Source of the DNA: DASXKD01 sp963734725 | GTDB lineage: Bacteria; Actinomycetota; Actinomycetes; Streptosporangiales; Streptosporangiaceae | Length of the DNA: 64,000 bases | Direction: 5' to 3' | Assembly (NCBI GenBank): GCA_963734725.1 | Contig: CAVTIX010000009.1 | Span: 62,001-126,000 of the forward strand | The notes under the pieces: model-generated | Seen by the model: only the letters and a program-made list of their open reading frames with translations | The model's database searches: none | What the model was told of the DNA's origin: nothing | Program-made: the position numbers and the translations under genes | Part shown: positions 1 to 8,478 of the stretch, piece after piece | Numbering within the stretch: the first letter of the stretch is position 1 | Layout: the number at the start of each line of letters is the position of its first letter

Positions 1-267
1 GTGGACGCCGGGCTGCGCGAGCAGGCCGGGCGCTGGCGGCTGGCCATGGATCCGGGGGCCTTCGCGGTCGGGGCGCCCGATATGCCGCAATTGCTGGCCC
101 GATCGCAGGCTCCGGTGACCCTTGCTCGCGGGGAGCGCGACCCGATGAACACCGATGAGCAGCTAGCCCGGCTGGGCGCCGCGACGGTCACGCTCCCCGG
201 CCTCGGTCACAACGCCCACGCCGAGAGCCCGGAACTAGCGATCGCCCTCCTCGACGCCTACCGATGA
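1..267 (+). CDS. Alpha/beta hydrolase, C-terminal part (cut by window edge)
   Basis: This is the last 88 codons of an open frame that runs off the left edge, so the true start is not visible. The segment VTLARGERDPMNT followed by a conserved Gly-His (LPGLGHNAHAESP) matches the C-terminal lid-plus-catalytic-His region of alpha/beta hydrolases, where the Asp of RGERD and the His of GLGHNAH would complete the catalytic triad. The nucleophile Ser lies outside the window. The substrate cannot be told. The gene ends about 90 bp before the convergent DUF6510 gene. Confidence 0.7.
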   Translation: MDAGLREQAGRWRLAMDPGAFAVGAPDMPQLLARSQAPVTLARGERDPMNTDEQLARLGAATVTLPGLGHNAHAESPELAIALLDAYR

Positions 268-360
268 CCCGGGGCCAGGTGGCGGGCCTGCCTGCCGTGA
301 CGACGGCGGCAAGGCGGTGGCGGGCGCGCGCGGCGGCCGGGCCGATCGAGGGCTGCTTGA

Positions 361-621
361 TCAGGCCGCCCCCGGCTGGCCCAGGCTCGCCATCCCCATG
401 AGGTCGACGCAGGTCGTGCCCCGTACCTTGACGAAGACCATGACGATGTTGCCGCAGACCCGGCAGCGGGCGACGGTCCCCGGCGCCTGCCGGTAGACGA
501 CCAGCCCAGCCACCGGCCCCGTGTCGCCGCAGTAGCCGCAGGTGCCGACCACGCCCGTCATCTCGGCGCCGAACACGTCGATCAGCAGGCCGCCGATCGC
601 GTTGCCGTCTAGTGGCTCCAT
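361..621 (-). CDS. DUF6510 family zinc-ribbon protein
   Basis: An 86-residue protein with two CxxC knuckles (CGYCG near residue 33 and CRVCG near 57) that would bind one zinc ion. Its start ATG overlaps the stop of the upstream reductase by one base (TGATG), which indicates translational coupling and fixes the start at MEPLDGN rather than at upstream in-frame codons. It is the last gene of a three-gene operon after a sulfite-oxidase-like enzyme and its flavin reductase. That arrangement suggests a small metal-binding accessory protein. The family has no established function. Confidence 0.8.
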   Translation of the reverse strand: MEPLDGNAIGGLLIDVFGAEMTGVVGTCGYCGDTGPVAGLVVYRQAPGTVARCRVCGNIVMVFVKVRGTTCVDLMGMASLGQPGAA

Positions 622-1364
622 CAGGGTCCTCCTGTCGCCCCGAAGCGTTCGGTCTTCACCCGCTCCGGCGGGTAGCCGAGATCGACCAGCGCCGCCGCGG
701 CGGTCTCGACGAAGCTGGTAGGCCCGCAGACGTAGGCCACCGGATTCGCCGCGGCCGGCCATGCGGTATCCGCCAGCAGGTCCGCGTTGATCCGGCCGGT
801 GTGGCCGGTCCAGCCCGGCGGGTGGTCGCGGGTGAGCGTGTAGCTCACCTCCACGCCGTCATGGTGCTGGCCTAGCTCACCGCGGTAGATCACGTCCGGC
901 AGCGTGCGTGCGGAGTACAGTAGGCGCGCCGGGACGTCGCTGCCGATGCGCAGGCGGTCCCGCAGGATGCACCGCAGCGGGACGACGCCCGACCCGCCGG
1001 CCAGCAGCATCAGCGGGCTGCCGTCACCGGGCGCCCAGACGAAGTACCCGCCGATCGGGCCGCGCAGCTCCAACTCGTCGCCGACCTGGAGTTCCTCGGT
1101 GAGGTACGGCGAGACCTCGCCGTCGTCCAGCCGCTCCACCGTGATCGCCAGCCGCTCGCCGGGCGCCGACGCGATCGAGTACGACCGCTCTGCCCGGTAG
1201 CCGTCCTCCGCGGTCAGCCGCACATCCAGGTGCTGCCCGGCGCGGTGGCCCGCCCAGTCCGGCGGCGCCAGCTCGATCGTGCAGACCGAGGGCGTCTCCC
1301 GGGTGAGGCCGGCGACGGTGGCGACCTGCCAGGTCAGTCGCCCGCGTACCGCTGTTCCCGCCAT
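621..1364 (-). CDS. Ferredoxin-reductase-type FAD/NAD(P)-binding oxidoreductase
   Basis: A 247-residue flavoprotein of the ferredoxin-NADP reductase superfamily. The N-terminal barrel carries the FAD motif RSYS (about residues 60-63). The C-terminal half has the nucleotide-binding loop GGSGVVP (about 122-128) and the signature YVCGPTSFVE near 209-218. No iron-sulfur Cys cluster follows, so it is a flavin-only reductase. It overlaps the sulfite-oxidase-like gene upstream by 31 bp and is coupled to DUF6510 downstream. The likely job is to pass electrons between NAD(P)H and the molybdoenzyme next door; that role is inferred from the operon. Confidence 0.88.
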   Translation of the reverse strand: MAGTAVRGRLTWQVATVAGLTRETPSVCTIELAPPDWAGHRAGQHLDVRLTAEDGYRAERSYSIASAPGERLAITVERLDDGEVSPYLTEELQVGDELELRGPIGGYFVWAPGDGSPLMLLAGGSGVVPLRCILRDRLRIGSDVPARLLYSARTLPDVIYRGELGQHHDGVEVSYTLTRDHPPGWTGHTGRINADLLADTAWPAAANPVAYVCGPTSFVETAAAALVDLGYPPERVKTERFGATGGP

Positions 1365-1939
1365 GGATCCCCATACATGTGATAGCCGTAGGTCTCCCAG
1401 AAGCCCGGCGCATCGCGGTCACGCAGGTCAAGGCCCCGCACCCACTTCGCGCTCTTCCAGAAGTACAGATGCGGCACCAGCAGCCGCGCCGGGCCGCCGT
1501 GCTCGGGCGCGAGCGCCTTCCCGTCGTAATCAAAGGCCACCCACGCCTTGCCGCCGGTGACATCCTCAAGCGGCAGGTTCGTCGTATAGCCGCCGTCGCA
1601 GAACGCCATCACGTAGCTGCCGTCGTGCTCGACCCGATCCAGCAGCGTGTCCACCGACACACCCCGCCACCCGGTGTCGAACTTGGACCAGCGGGTGACG
1701 CAGTGGATGTCGACGGTGACGGTCTCGGCCGGCAGCGACTGGAGTTCCTGCCAGGTCCAGGATCCCTTCGTCTCGTCGCTCCGGGTGATCGAGAACGTCC
1801 AGTTCGCCAGCGGCGTGTGCGGCGTCGGGCCCGCCGACAGCACCGGGAAGCCCTCGGTCAGGTACTGCCCAGGCGGCAGCCTTCCCGCTTCGCCCTCCGG
1901 GGCGCGGCGCCGGTGGAATCCGCGCGAAATAGGGCTCAT
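1334..1939 (-). CDS. Sulfite-oxidase-like molybdopterin oxidoreductase
   Basis: A 201-residue protein with the oxidoreductase molybdopterin-binding fold. HCVTRWSK (about residues 79-86) supplies the conserved Cys that ligates molybdenum. YVMAFCDGGYTTNLP and KWVRGLDLRDRD are typical of the short cytoplasmic sulfite-oxidase-like family. No Tat signal is present, unlike periplasmic MsrP/YedY. It heads the operon with the FAD reductase and DUF6510. The substrate is unknown; related proteins reduce or oxidise S- or N-oxides. Confidence 0.88.
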   Translation of the reverse strand: MSPISRGFHRRRAPEGEAGRLPPGQYLTEGFPVLSAGPTPHTPLANWTFSITRSDETKGSWTWQELQSLPAETVTVDIHCVTRWSKFDTGWRGVSVDTLLDRVEHDGSYVMAFCDGGYTTNLPLEDVTGGKAWVAFDYDGKALAPEHGGPARLLVPHLYFWKSAKWVRGLDLRDRDAPGFWETYGYHMYGDPWREQRYAGD

Positions 1940-2072
1940 TGGCCAGCTCCTTCCATCACACGGGCCCCGGCGGTCAGCGAACGACGCCGCTCGTGCTGCG
2001 GGCGCTTGTCACGGCCGCCGCCCTTCCCGCAGTCGCCGAACTGATCAGCCCAGCCTACGGGGCCTGACCCGA

Positions 2073-2319
2073 ATGGGGGAGCCGGCAGCATCGCGAACGA
2101 ATGGGGGAGCCGGCGGCATGGCGCGCGAACGGGGAGCCGGCGGCATGGCGCGCGAACGGGGAGCCGGCGGCATGGCGCGCGAACGGGGAGCGGCGGCATG
2201 GCGCGCGAACGGGGAGCCGGCGGCATGGCGCGCGAACGGGGAGCCGGCGGCATGGCGCGCGAACGGGGAGCCGGCGGCATGGCGCGCGACAGGGGTGCCG
2301 GCGGCATCGCGCGGCCGAC
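2073..2319. repeat. 27-bp tandem repeat (minisatellite), about 9 units
   Basis: Near-identical 27-bp units built on ggggagccggcggcatgg then cgcgcgaac, starting at about 2101, 2131, 2158, 2185, 2211, 2238 and 2265, with diverged end copies at 2073 and 2292. The unit at 2185-2210 has lost one C (26 bp). Each unit holds a purine-rich GGGGAG about 8 bp before an ATG, and read from that ATG the array encodes repeats of MARERGAGG until the 26-bp unit shifts frame. No gene is recognisable here. It lies between the promoter side of the molybdoenzyme operon and a TetR remnant. Confidence 0.9.
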
Positions 2320-2340
2320 GCCGGGCGGCTGACCGGCGGA

Positions 2341-2550
2341 TCACGGGCGGCAGACACGGTGGACCAGGTCGGCCCAGCCCCGGCCGAGGCGCCTGGAGGT
2401 CTGCCCGGCAGCCTCGCCAAGGGTGGCGGCCGAAAGGTAGAGCAGCAGTGGGCCGTCCAGGGCGGCGGTGAGCTGGGTGGCCAGGACGTCCAGGTCGGCG
2501 GTGCCGAGGCAGATCTCCCCGAGCAGAAACCGGATGTGTTCCCGCGTCAT
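2341..2550 (-). pseudogene. TetR-family regulator, C-terminal remnant
   Basis: Only the ligand-binding tail is left (about 69 codons): a helix like DVLATQLTAALDGPLLLYLS and the closing GRGWADLVHRVCRP resemble the C-terminal domain of TetR/AcrR proteins. The DNA-binding N-terminus is missing. An ATG sits exactly at the break (2548-2550), but a product without the HTH could not act as a repressor. It is joined head-to-head to the F420/NADP reductase remnant on the plus strand. Confidence 0.6.
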
Positions 2551-3022
2551 GGGCGACGCGGAAGCGGACATCGTGGTGCTCGCGCTGCCGCTGCACCGTT
2601 TCGGTGAGATCGATCCCGGCCTGCTCAACGGCAAGCTTGTGGTCGACGCGATGAACTACTGGCCGGCCACCGAGGGCGTGCTTGACGCCTTCTCTCGCGG
2701 CGGCAGCAGCGAGATCGTGGCCCGGCGGCTCGCCGGCTCGACCGTGGTCAAGGCGCTCAACCACATCGGCTACCACGAACTCGAGGAGTGGGCGCGGCCC
2801 GCGGGCGCCCCGGACCGGCGGGCGGCCGGGGTGGCGGGTGACGACCCGGCGGCGGTTGCCACGATCGGTCGCCTGATCGACCGGATCGGCTACGACCCGG
2901 TTCGCCTGGAGACCTTGCGCGCGGGCCGTGCGCTCGAGCCGGGCGGGCCGGTGTTCGGGGTGGTGCTGCCGCTCGATGAATTCGAGCGGGCGGTGCGCGT
3001 GGGCGCGAGGAGCCTCGCATGA
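2549..3022 (+). pseudogene. NADP/F420-dependent oxidoreductase, N-terminally truncated
   Basis: About 157 codons matching the second half of the NADPH-dependent F420 reductase / NADP-binding domain family: DIVVLALPLHRF, LVVDAMNYWP, GSTVVKALNHIGYHEL and VFGVVLPLDEFERAV. The first Rossmann strand with GxGxxG is absent. A complete relative lies at 57596-58168. The remnant overlaps the downstream LLM gene by 4 bp (ATGA), so the two were once co-translated. An ATG at the break (2549) could still start a short product, but it could not bind dinucleotide normally. Confidence 0.7.
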
Positions 3023-4047
3023 CGTACACGTTCGGGCTGGACACGTTCGGCGACCGGAACGCCGACGCCGATGGCAAGCCGCTGTCGCACGCCCAGACGA
3101 TCCGCAACGTAGCCGAGGAGGGGGTCTTTGCCGAGCAGGCCGGCGTGGACTTCTTCGGGATCGGCGAGCATCACACCGAGCACTTCCCGATGCCGGCTGG
3201 GGATGTGGTGCTGGCTGCGATCGCGGCGCGCACCGAACGCATCCGCCTCGGCGCCGCCGTCACCGTACTGAGCTCTGACGATCCGGTCCGGGTATACCAG
3301 CGGTACGCCACGCTGAACGCTATCTCCAGCGGCCGGGCCGAGGTCATCCTCGGCCGCGGGTCGAGCATCGAATCGTTCCCGTTGTTCGGCTACGACCTCG
3401 CCGACTACGAGGAACTCTTTGAGGAGAAGGCCACGCTGTTCGCCGAGCTGGTCAAGGGCGGGCCGGTCACCTGGACGGGCAAGACCCGCGCGCCCTTGAT
3501 CGGCCAGGACGTGGTGCCGCACACCGAGTCCGGCCCGCTCCCGGTGTGGGTCGGCGTCGGCGGCAACCCGCAGTCGGTGATCCGCGCCGCTCGGCTCGGG
3601 TTCTCACTGGCGCTGGCCATCATCGGCGGGCCGCCAGCCCGGTTCGCCGCGTACTCGCAGTTGTTCCAGCGGGCCCTGGAGAAGTTCGGCGAGCCCCTGC
3701 TGCCGGTGATGGTGCACTCGCCGGGCCACGTCGCGGCCACCGATGAACAGGCGAAGGCGGAGTTCTGGCCGCGGTGGCGGGACATCATCACGCTCGTCGC
3801 GCCGGAACGCGGCTTTGCGATCCCCACCGAGGAGTCATTCGACGCCGAAACCGGGCCAGACGGAGCGTTGTACGTCGGCTCACCAGAAACCGTCGCCCAG
3901 AAGATCGCCACCAACCTGCGCGTTCTCGGCGCGTCCAGGTTCGACCTGAAGTACGGCATGCCAGGGCTCACGCACGAACAGCTCATGACCAACATCGAGC
4001 TGTACGGCGGCCAGGTCATCCCGCGGGTCCGCGAACTGCTCGGCTAG
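3019..4047 (+). CDS. LLM class flavin-dependent oxidoreductase
   Basis: A 342-residue TIM-barrel protein of the luciferase-like monooxygenase superfamily: GIGEHHTEHFPMPAGDVVLAA in the N-terminal third, ILGRGSSIESFPLFGYDL in the middle, GVGGNPQSVIRAARLG near residue 180, and VGSPETVAQKI near the C-terminus. It most resembles the branch with GRGSS and EESFDAETGPDGALYVGS. Such enzymes use FMN or F420 to oxidise or reduce small organics; the substrate is unknown. The start ATG overlaps the stop of the preceding reductase remnant, so the gene may have lost its promoter with the deletion upstream. Confidence 0.87.
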   Translation: MTYTFGLDTFGDRNADADGKPLSHAQTIRNVAEEGVFAEQAGVDFFGIGEHHTEHFPMPAGDVVLAAIAARTERIRLGAAVTVLSSDDPVRVYQRYATLNAISSGRAEVILGRGSSIESFPLFGYDLADYEELFEEKATLFAELVKGGPVTWTGKTRAPLIGQDVVPHTESGPLPVWVGVGGNPQSVIRAARLGFSLALAIIGGPPARFAAYSQLFQRALEKFGEPLLPVMVHSPGHVAATDEQAKAEFWPRWRDIITLVAPERGFAIPTEESFDAETGPDGALYVGSPETVAQKIATNLRVLGASRFDLKYGMPGLTHEQLMTNIELYGGQVIPRVRELLG

Positions 4048-4051
4048 GCCC

Positions 4052-5384
4052 TCAGCCGAAGTCTCCGCCGCCGAAGTCTCCGCCGCCGCCGAAGTCTCCG
4101 CCGCCGAAGTCTCCGCCGCCGAAGTCTCCGCCACCGAGGTCTCCGCCGCCGAGGTCTCCGCCGCCGAGGTCTCCGCCACCGAAGTCGCCACCGGGATCCC
4201 CGTTCCCGTAGCCGCCACCATCGCCGTAGTAACCGCCGCCGAACGGGAACGGAGAGAGCGCCTCGCCGAGCAGGAACCCGGTGAACAGCCCGGGGCCGAA
4301 GCCGAAGCCGCCCCAGTACGCCGGGGCGAAACCGGCGTTGACGTAGCTGACCGGCGTGCCGTTGACCTCAACGTTGCGCAGGTCGGGCTCGACGCCGTTG
4401 TCGACCTTGTGCGCGCAGGCGGAGCAGGCGGGGACGGTGCGGCCCGGCCCGCCGTCGGCCGGCGTCCAGTAGACGTCGCGAACCGACATGCCATGCCGCG
4501 GGTCGAAGAAGCACGACGGGCGCTGCTCGGGCCGCGGCTGGCCGGCCGCGAGAGCGTCCGCGCTGGCCAGGTGGTACTGCCCGGCGGCGATGGCACGGCT
4601 GACCGCGCCCATGTCCTTGACGCTTCTGGCAGCATCGAGCGCCGCGGTGCCCCGCTCGTAGGCGGCCAGGGCCGCGGCCTGTTCCTCCGCCGCCTCGGGG
4701 TTGTCCTGGATGGAGACGTCGGAGTCGCGGTCGGTGAGCCTGGTGCTGAGCGCGATCAGGTCGTCCTGGGCCGGCCAGCTTGGCATCCTTCAGCTCTTGC
4801 TGCCGGCGCCTGCGGATGGGCCGCCAGATCACGAAGAAGCCAAGCAGGCCGATCACCACAAGGACGCCGAGGAAGATCAGGACGTTCCGCAGCGTGTGCG
4901 AGGCTGCGCCGCCCGCGGCCTCGCCGGACCCCGTCCCGGCTTGCTGCTGCACTTGGGTGACGAAGTCGGACAGCGCCGCATCGATGTTCTGATCCGCCTG
5001 ATGTTGCCGGACCACCCGGGTCGCGATTGCGGCCGCCCCGTGGGGAGGCAGCATGCCCGAGTTATATGCGCCGAAATGTTCATGCTGGCTGTCCAGGAAG
5101 CCGACGGTGAACTGCCCGTGCCCGCCCAGGTCGCTGATGATCTTGCTCATCGCGCTGTTGTAGCCTGCGGAACCGGGCGGAGCGACCACCAGGTAGATAT
5201 CGTCCCCGCCGATCTGCTGCTCCAGCTGGGCCTCCTGGCTTTGCGGAACCAGCGAGCGGGCGGAGCCGGCCACGCAGACGTGCTGCGCGGCCAGGCAATC
5301 AGTCAGCGTGCTGGCGCCAGCCTGGGCGGGGACCAGCCAGAGCGCGGCGAGCACGCCCACCGCCAGCCCCAGCAGCCTTCTCAT
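4052..5384 (-). pseudogene. TPM-like secreted/membrane protein with Gly-rich tail, frameshifted
   Basis: Two overlapping frames make one protein of about 440 residues. The first part (from ATG 5384) has a signal peptide ending near AQAGAS, a TPM-like soluble domain and one membrane segment (VLIFLGVLVVIGLLGFFVIW) followed by RRRRQQELKDAK. The second frame continues with QDDLIALSTRL, a Cys-rich stretch (CFFDPRHG ... CSACAHK) and a Gly-Asp-Phe/Leu repeat tail encoded by about nine 12-15 bp repeats (4058-4190). The frames join at GGCCGGCCC near 4771-4776, where removing one G gives KLAAQDDLIAL. This is either decay or a sequencing error. A good RBS (caggagg) precedes the start. Confidence 0.72.
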
Positions 5385-5609
5385 TGCGTGGACCTCCTGC
5401 TGGAGTAGTTAGGTTCGCAAACGATACCCGCGTCCAGATGTGCCCGGGACCAGGCAAGCCGACGGCTGTGCAGCTACCGTGCCGGCGCGGTGACGGCTGT
5501 GTGGAGGCGCAGGCGACCGAAGATCTGGCCGAGCCTGCCGCCCGCGTTTTACCCACGGTAGCCCTGTTCCCTTTCCTTGACGCCAACGAGCGTCCCGGCC
5601 CGCTTCACT

Positions 5610-5656
5610 TCACCCCCAGGAGGGTGACGACTCCAGCGGGCCCCGCTCGATAAGAT
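5610..5656 (+). promoter_or_regulatory. Operator TCACCC-N6-GGGTGA with -10 TAAGAT
   Basis: Inverted repeat at 5610-5627 (spacer CCAGGA), followed by CGAC, then TAAGAT at 5651-5656, 23 bp downstream of the repeat. The ATG of the hydrolase gene is at 5662, only 5 bp after the -10, so the transcript should be leaderless. Repeat centre to start codon is 43.5 bp. Confidence 0.75.
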
Positions 5657-5661
5657 CAGCC

Positions 5662-7686
5662 ATGACCAGCGAGACTGCAGGTCCCCCGGCCAGCGGGTCA
5701 CCGAGCGAACATCCAGAAGTTGCGGGCCAGCCTGCTGCCGGTGCGGGCGACGCCAGTCAGCCAGATGCGGCCGCCGATGCTGGTCAGCCGCCTGCTCCCG
5801 GTGATGCCGGTCAGCCACTCGCGGCAGTCGGTGCCGGTCAACCGTCTGCGACAGACGACGTCGTCCCGCCCAGCGATGCCGGTCCATCGAGCGATGCCAG
5901 CCGGTCGGGCGACGCCGGCTCCCTCGGCGGCACCGCTGCGGCCGGTGGCACTGCCACGGCCGTTGACACCGCCACGGTCGGTGACACCGCAACCGCCGGT
6001 GGTGCCACTACGGCCGTAGCTTCGGCCGAGGAGCCGCCGCCCGCCAAGCCACGGAAACCCCGGAAGCTGCTGTACCTCACGCTTCCCGGCTGCTGGGGCG
6101 GGCTCATTTTCGCGTGCCTTTCCTTCACGCCGTCGCTGCTGCCGCGCGGCGGCGTCATTCAGGGCGTGATCTGCGGCATTACCGCGGCCATCGGGTACGG
6201 GCTGGGGGTGTGGGCCGCCTCCATCTGGCGAGCCTTCGCGGACCGGGAACCCCGGCAGCCGCGGCGTTGGGCCTGGCTCACCTTCTTTATCAGTGCGATC
6301 GTCCTGTTCGCCGCCGCCTTCGCGCTCGGGCAGTACTGGCAGTACGAGATCCGCAAGCTGATGGGGGTCACGGACTACAACATCCCGCTCGTGGTGGCGT
6401 CGCCGTTCATCGCGGCGCTGATGTTCTGCCTCCTGCTGCTGATCGGCCGCGGCCTTCGCGGCCTCTACCGGTGGGTCGCGAAGCTCCTCAGCCGGTGGAT
6501 CGGGCCGCGCGCGGCGCGCGGGGTCGGCTGGGTCCTGGTGGTCGGTCTCACCTATCTGGTGGTCAGCGGCCTGCTGCTGCAGGGCTTCGTCAACCTCATG
6601 AACGCGGCTTATGGGACGCGTGACACGAAGACCGCCGAGGGTATCCACCAGCCCACCACCAGCCTGCGCTCGGGCGGGCCTGACTCGCTCATCCCGTGGG
6701 ACACGCTGGGCTGGCAGGGCCGCAACTTCATCGGCAAGGGCCCGTCGGTCAGCGACATCGAGAAGTTCACCGGGCATCCGGCCATGGAACCGATCCGGAT
6801 CTACGCCGGGCTGGCGTCGGCCAAGGGCGCGGAGGCCCAGGCCGCGCTGGCGGTCAGGGACCTCCAGCGCGCGGGCGGTTTCCAGCGCAAGTATCTGGCC
6901 GTGGTGACCACGACCGGCAGCGGCTGGGTGGACCCGGCACTGGTGGACTCGTTCGAGTACCTCACCGGTGGCGACTGCGCGACGGTGGCGATCCAGTACT
7001 CCTACCTGCCGTCGTGGATCTCCTACCTGGTCAACCAGGCGAAGGCCCTGGCGGCGGGGCGAGCGCTGTTCGACGCGGTCTACGGCGCGTGGGCGAAACT
7101 GCCGCAAGGACAGCGCCCCAAACTGTTCGTCGCCGGGGAAAGCCTGGGCTCGTTTGGCGGTGAGGCAGCGTTTACCGGCGTGAACGACCTGGCCAACCGC
7201 ACCAATGGCGCGCTGTTCGCCGGGCCGCCCAACTTCAACACGCTGTTCCGCGAATTCACCGACCACCGCGACACGGGCAGCCCGGAGGTTCAGCCCATCT
7301 ACCAGGACGGGCGGATCGTCCGGTTCACGAACGACGCGTCCACCGGGATTCCGCCGCCAGGCCAGCCCTGGAACGGCACCCGCGTCCTTTACCTGATGCA
7401 CCCGTCCGACCCCATCGTCTGGTGGAGCCCGCACCTGATCTTCAGCCAGCCGGACTGGATCAGCGAACCCCCCGGCCGGGACGTGCTCAAGAGCATGTTC
7501 TGGATGCCTTTCATAACGTTCTGGCAGGTCACCGCCGACCTTCCGTTCGCCACCGGCGTTCCGGGCGGACACGGCCACACGTACTCCGGCGAGTACGTCG
7601 ACGGGTGGAACGCCGTGCTGCGGCCAACCGGAATCACCCCTCAGGACCTGGCCGAGCTCAGGCCGATCATCACGAAGGTGCGGTGA
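5662..7686 (+). CDS. Membrane-anchored alpha/beta-hydrolase family protein (PF15420/PF10081 type)
   Basis: A 674-residue protein. Residues 1-130 are low complexity with repeated GDAGQP/GAGQP and ATA/TAGG blocks and look disordered. Four or five membrane helices follow (about 135-320, for example LVVASPFIAALMFCLLLLIG). The C-terminal domain has the nucleophile elbow GESLGS near residue 492, after LPQGQRPKLFVA, and a likely catalytic Asp in LMHPSDPIVWW. The two-domain order matches actinobacterial Abhydrolase_9 proteins of unknown substrate. The gene is monocistronic, convergent with the CPBP protease gene, and its start lies just after an operator/-10 pair. Confidence 0.85.
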   Translation: MTSETAGPPASGSPSEHPEVAGQPAAGAGDASQPDAAADAGQPPAPGDAGQPLAAVGAGQPSATDDVVPPSDAGPSSDASRSGDAGSLGGTAAAGGTATAVDTATVGDTATAGGATTAVASAEEPPPAKPRKPRKLLYLTLPGCWGGLIFACLSFTPSLLPRGGVIQGVICGITAAIGYGLGVWAASIWRAFADREPRQPRRWAWLTFFISAIVLFAAAFALGQYWQYEIRKLMGVTDYNIPLVVASPFIAALMFCLLLLIGRGLRGLYRWVAKLLSRWIGPRAARGVGWVLVVGLTYLVVSGLLLQGFVNLMNAAYGTRDTKTAEGIHQPTTSLRSGGPDSLIPWDTLGWQGRNFIGKGPSVSDIEKFTGHPAMEPIRIYAGLASAKGAEAQAALAVRDLQRAGGFQRKYLAVVTTTGSGWVDPALVDSFEYLTGGDCATVAIQYSYLPSWISYLVNQAKALAAGRALFDAVYGAWAKLPQGQRPKLFVAGESLGSFGGEAAFTGVNDLANRTNGALFAGPPNFNTLFREFTDHRDTGSPEVQPIYQDGRIVRFTNDASTGIPPPGQPWNGTRVLYLMHPSDPIVWWSPHLIFSQPDWISEPPGRDVLKSMFWMPFITFWQVTADLPFATGVPGGHGHTYSGEYVDGWNAVLRPTGITPQDLAELRPIITKVR

Positions 7687-7719
7687 TCGCAACCAGGGAC
7701 CTTAGCGCTGGCGGCGCCG

Positions 7720-8478
7720 CTAGCGGCCGACCAGCAGGCTGGCGTGGTGCACGGTGAACCACGCCACGGTGAGGGCCAGCCCGTTGGTGGCGGCGTGCGC
7801 CATGACGGGGGCGATGAGGCTCCTGGACTTCAGCCTGAGCCAGCAAAAGGCAAGGCCGGCGGCGAATGTCACCGCTATCGCGCCGAGCACCAGCAGCACC
7901 TGCCCGGCCACGCTGGCGGCCGCGCCCCTGAATTCGTGGTTGTCCGACATCGTGCCCAGGGTCGGCGCGATGTGCCACAGGCCGAACAGCACCGAGGTGA
8001 CCAGGCTCGCCCGCCACGGCCCCCACATCCGCAGCGCCGACCCCAGCAGGACCCCGCGGAAGGCGAACTCCTCCGGTATCGCCGTGAGGAGCACGATAGA
8101 CACCCCGAGTTCGTAGGCCAGCCGACCGCCGCTGATCGCGGCCCGCGAATCGTGCAGGAAGCCGTTCGTCGCCGGGATCAGGGCAGCGACCAGCAAGACG
8201 AGCAGGACAAGCCCGGCCGCCGCAGCGCCGTAACCCAGGCCCTCAGGTACTTCCGTCCAGCCGAGCCCGAGATCGGCGCGGGTCAGGCCGCCGGCCCAGG
8301 CGACCAGGACCAGCGCTGCGGTGAGCAGGCCGACCGCAACCGGCAGCGGGCCCAGCAGCCCGCGCGAGCGTGCGATCGTGAACAGGACCAAGACGGCCAC
8401 GGCCAGCACAAAGCAGCGCCGGGCGCCGTCACCGCGGCGGCTAGATCTGGTCGAGGATGCGGCGCTTGGCTGACTCAT
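7720..8478 (-). CDS. CPBP family intramembrane metalloprotease
   Basis: About 252 residues with seven or eight membrane segments. The Abi/CPBP signatures are all present: EEFAFRG (motif 1, Glu-Glu and Arg), HIAP (motif 2 His) and HAATN near the C-terminus. The family includes CAAX prenyl proteases and bacteriocin-immunity proteins; the client is unknown. I chose ATG 8478 (MSQPSAAS), which overlaps the upstream zinc-ribbon gene by 38 bp. A GTG within CFVLAVAV near 8410 is an alternative. It probably shares the operator-driven transcript of the zinc-ribbon gene. Confidence 0.85.
   Translation of the reverse strand: MSQPSAASSTRSSRRGDGARRCFVLAVAVLVLFTIARSRGLLGPLPVAVGLLTAALVLVAWAGGLTRADLGLGWTEVPEGLGYGAAAAGLVLLVLLVAALIPATNGFLHDSRAAISGGRLAYELGVSIVLLTAIPEEFAFRGVLLGSALRMWGPWRASLVTSVLFGLWHIAPTLGTMSDNHEFRGAAASVAGQVLLVLGAIAVTFAAGLAFCWLRLKSRSLIAPVMAHAATNGLALTVAWFTVHHASLLVGR

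Noticed and set aside
2073..2319. Possible CRISPR array
   Set aside because: The units are directly adjacent with no unique spacers, and no cas genes are present; it is a minisatellite.
5698..7692. Long minus-strand open frame opposite the hydrolase gene
   Set aside because: It is an antisense shadow: Arg/Gly/Pro-rich with no family pattern, while the plus-strand frame has membrane helices and GESLGS.
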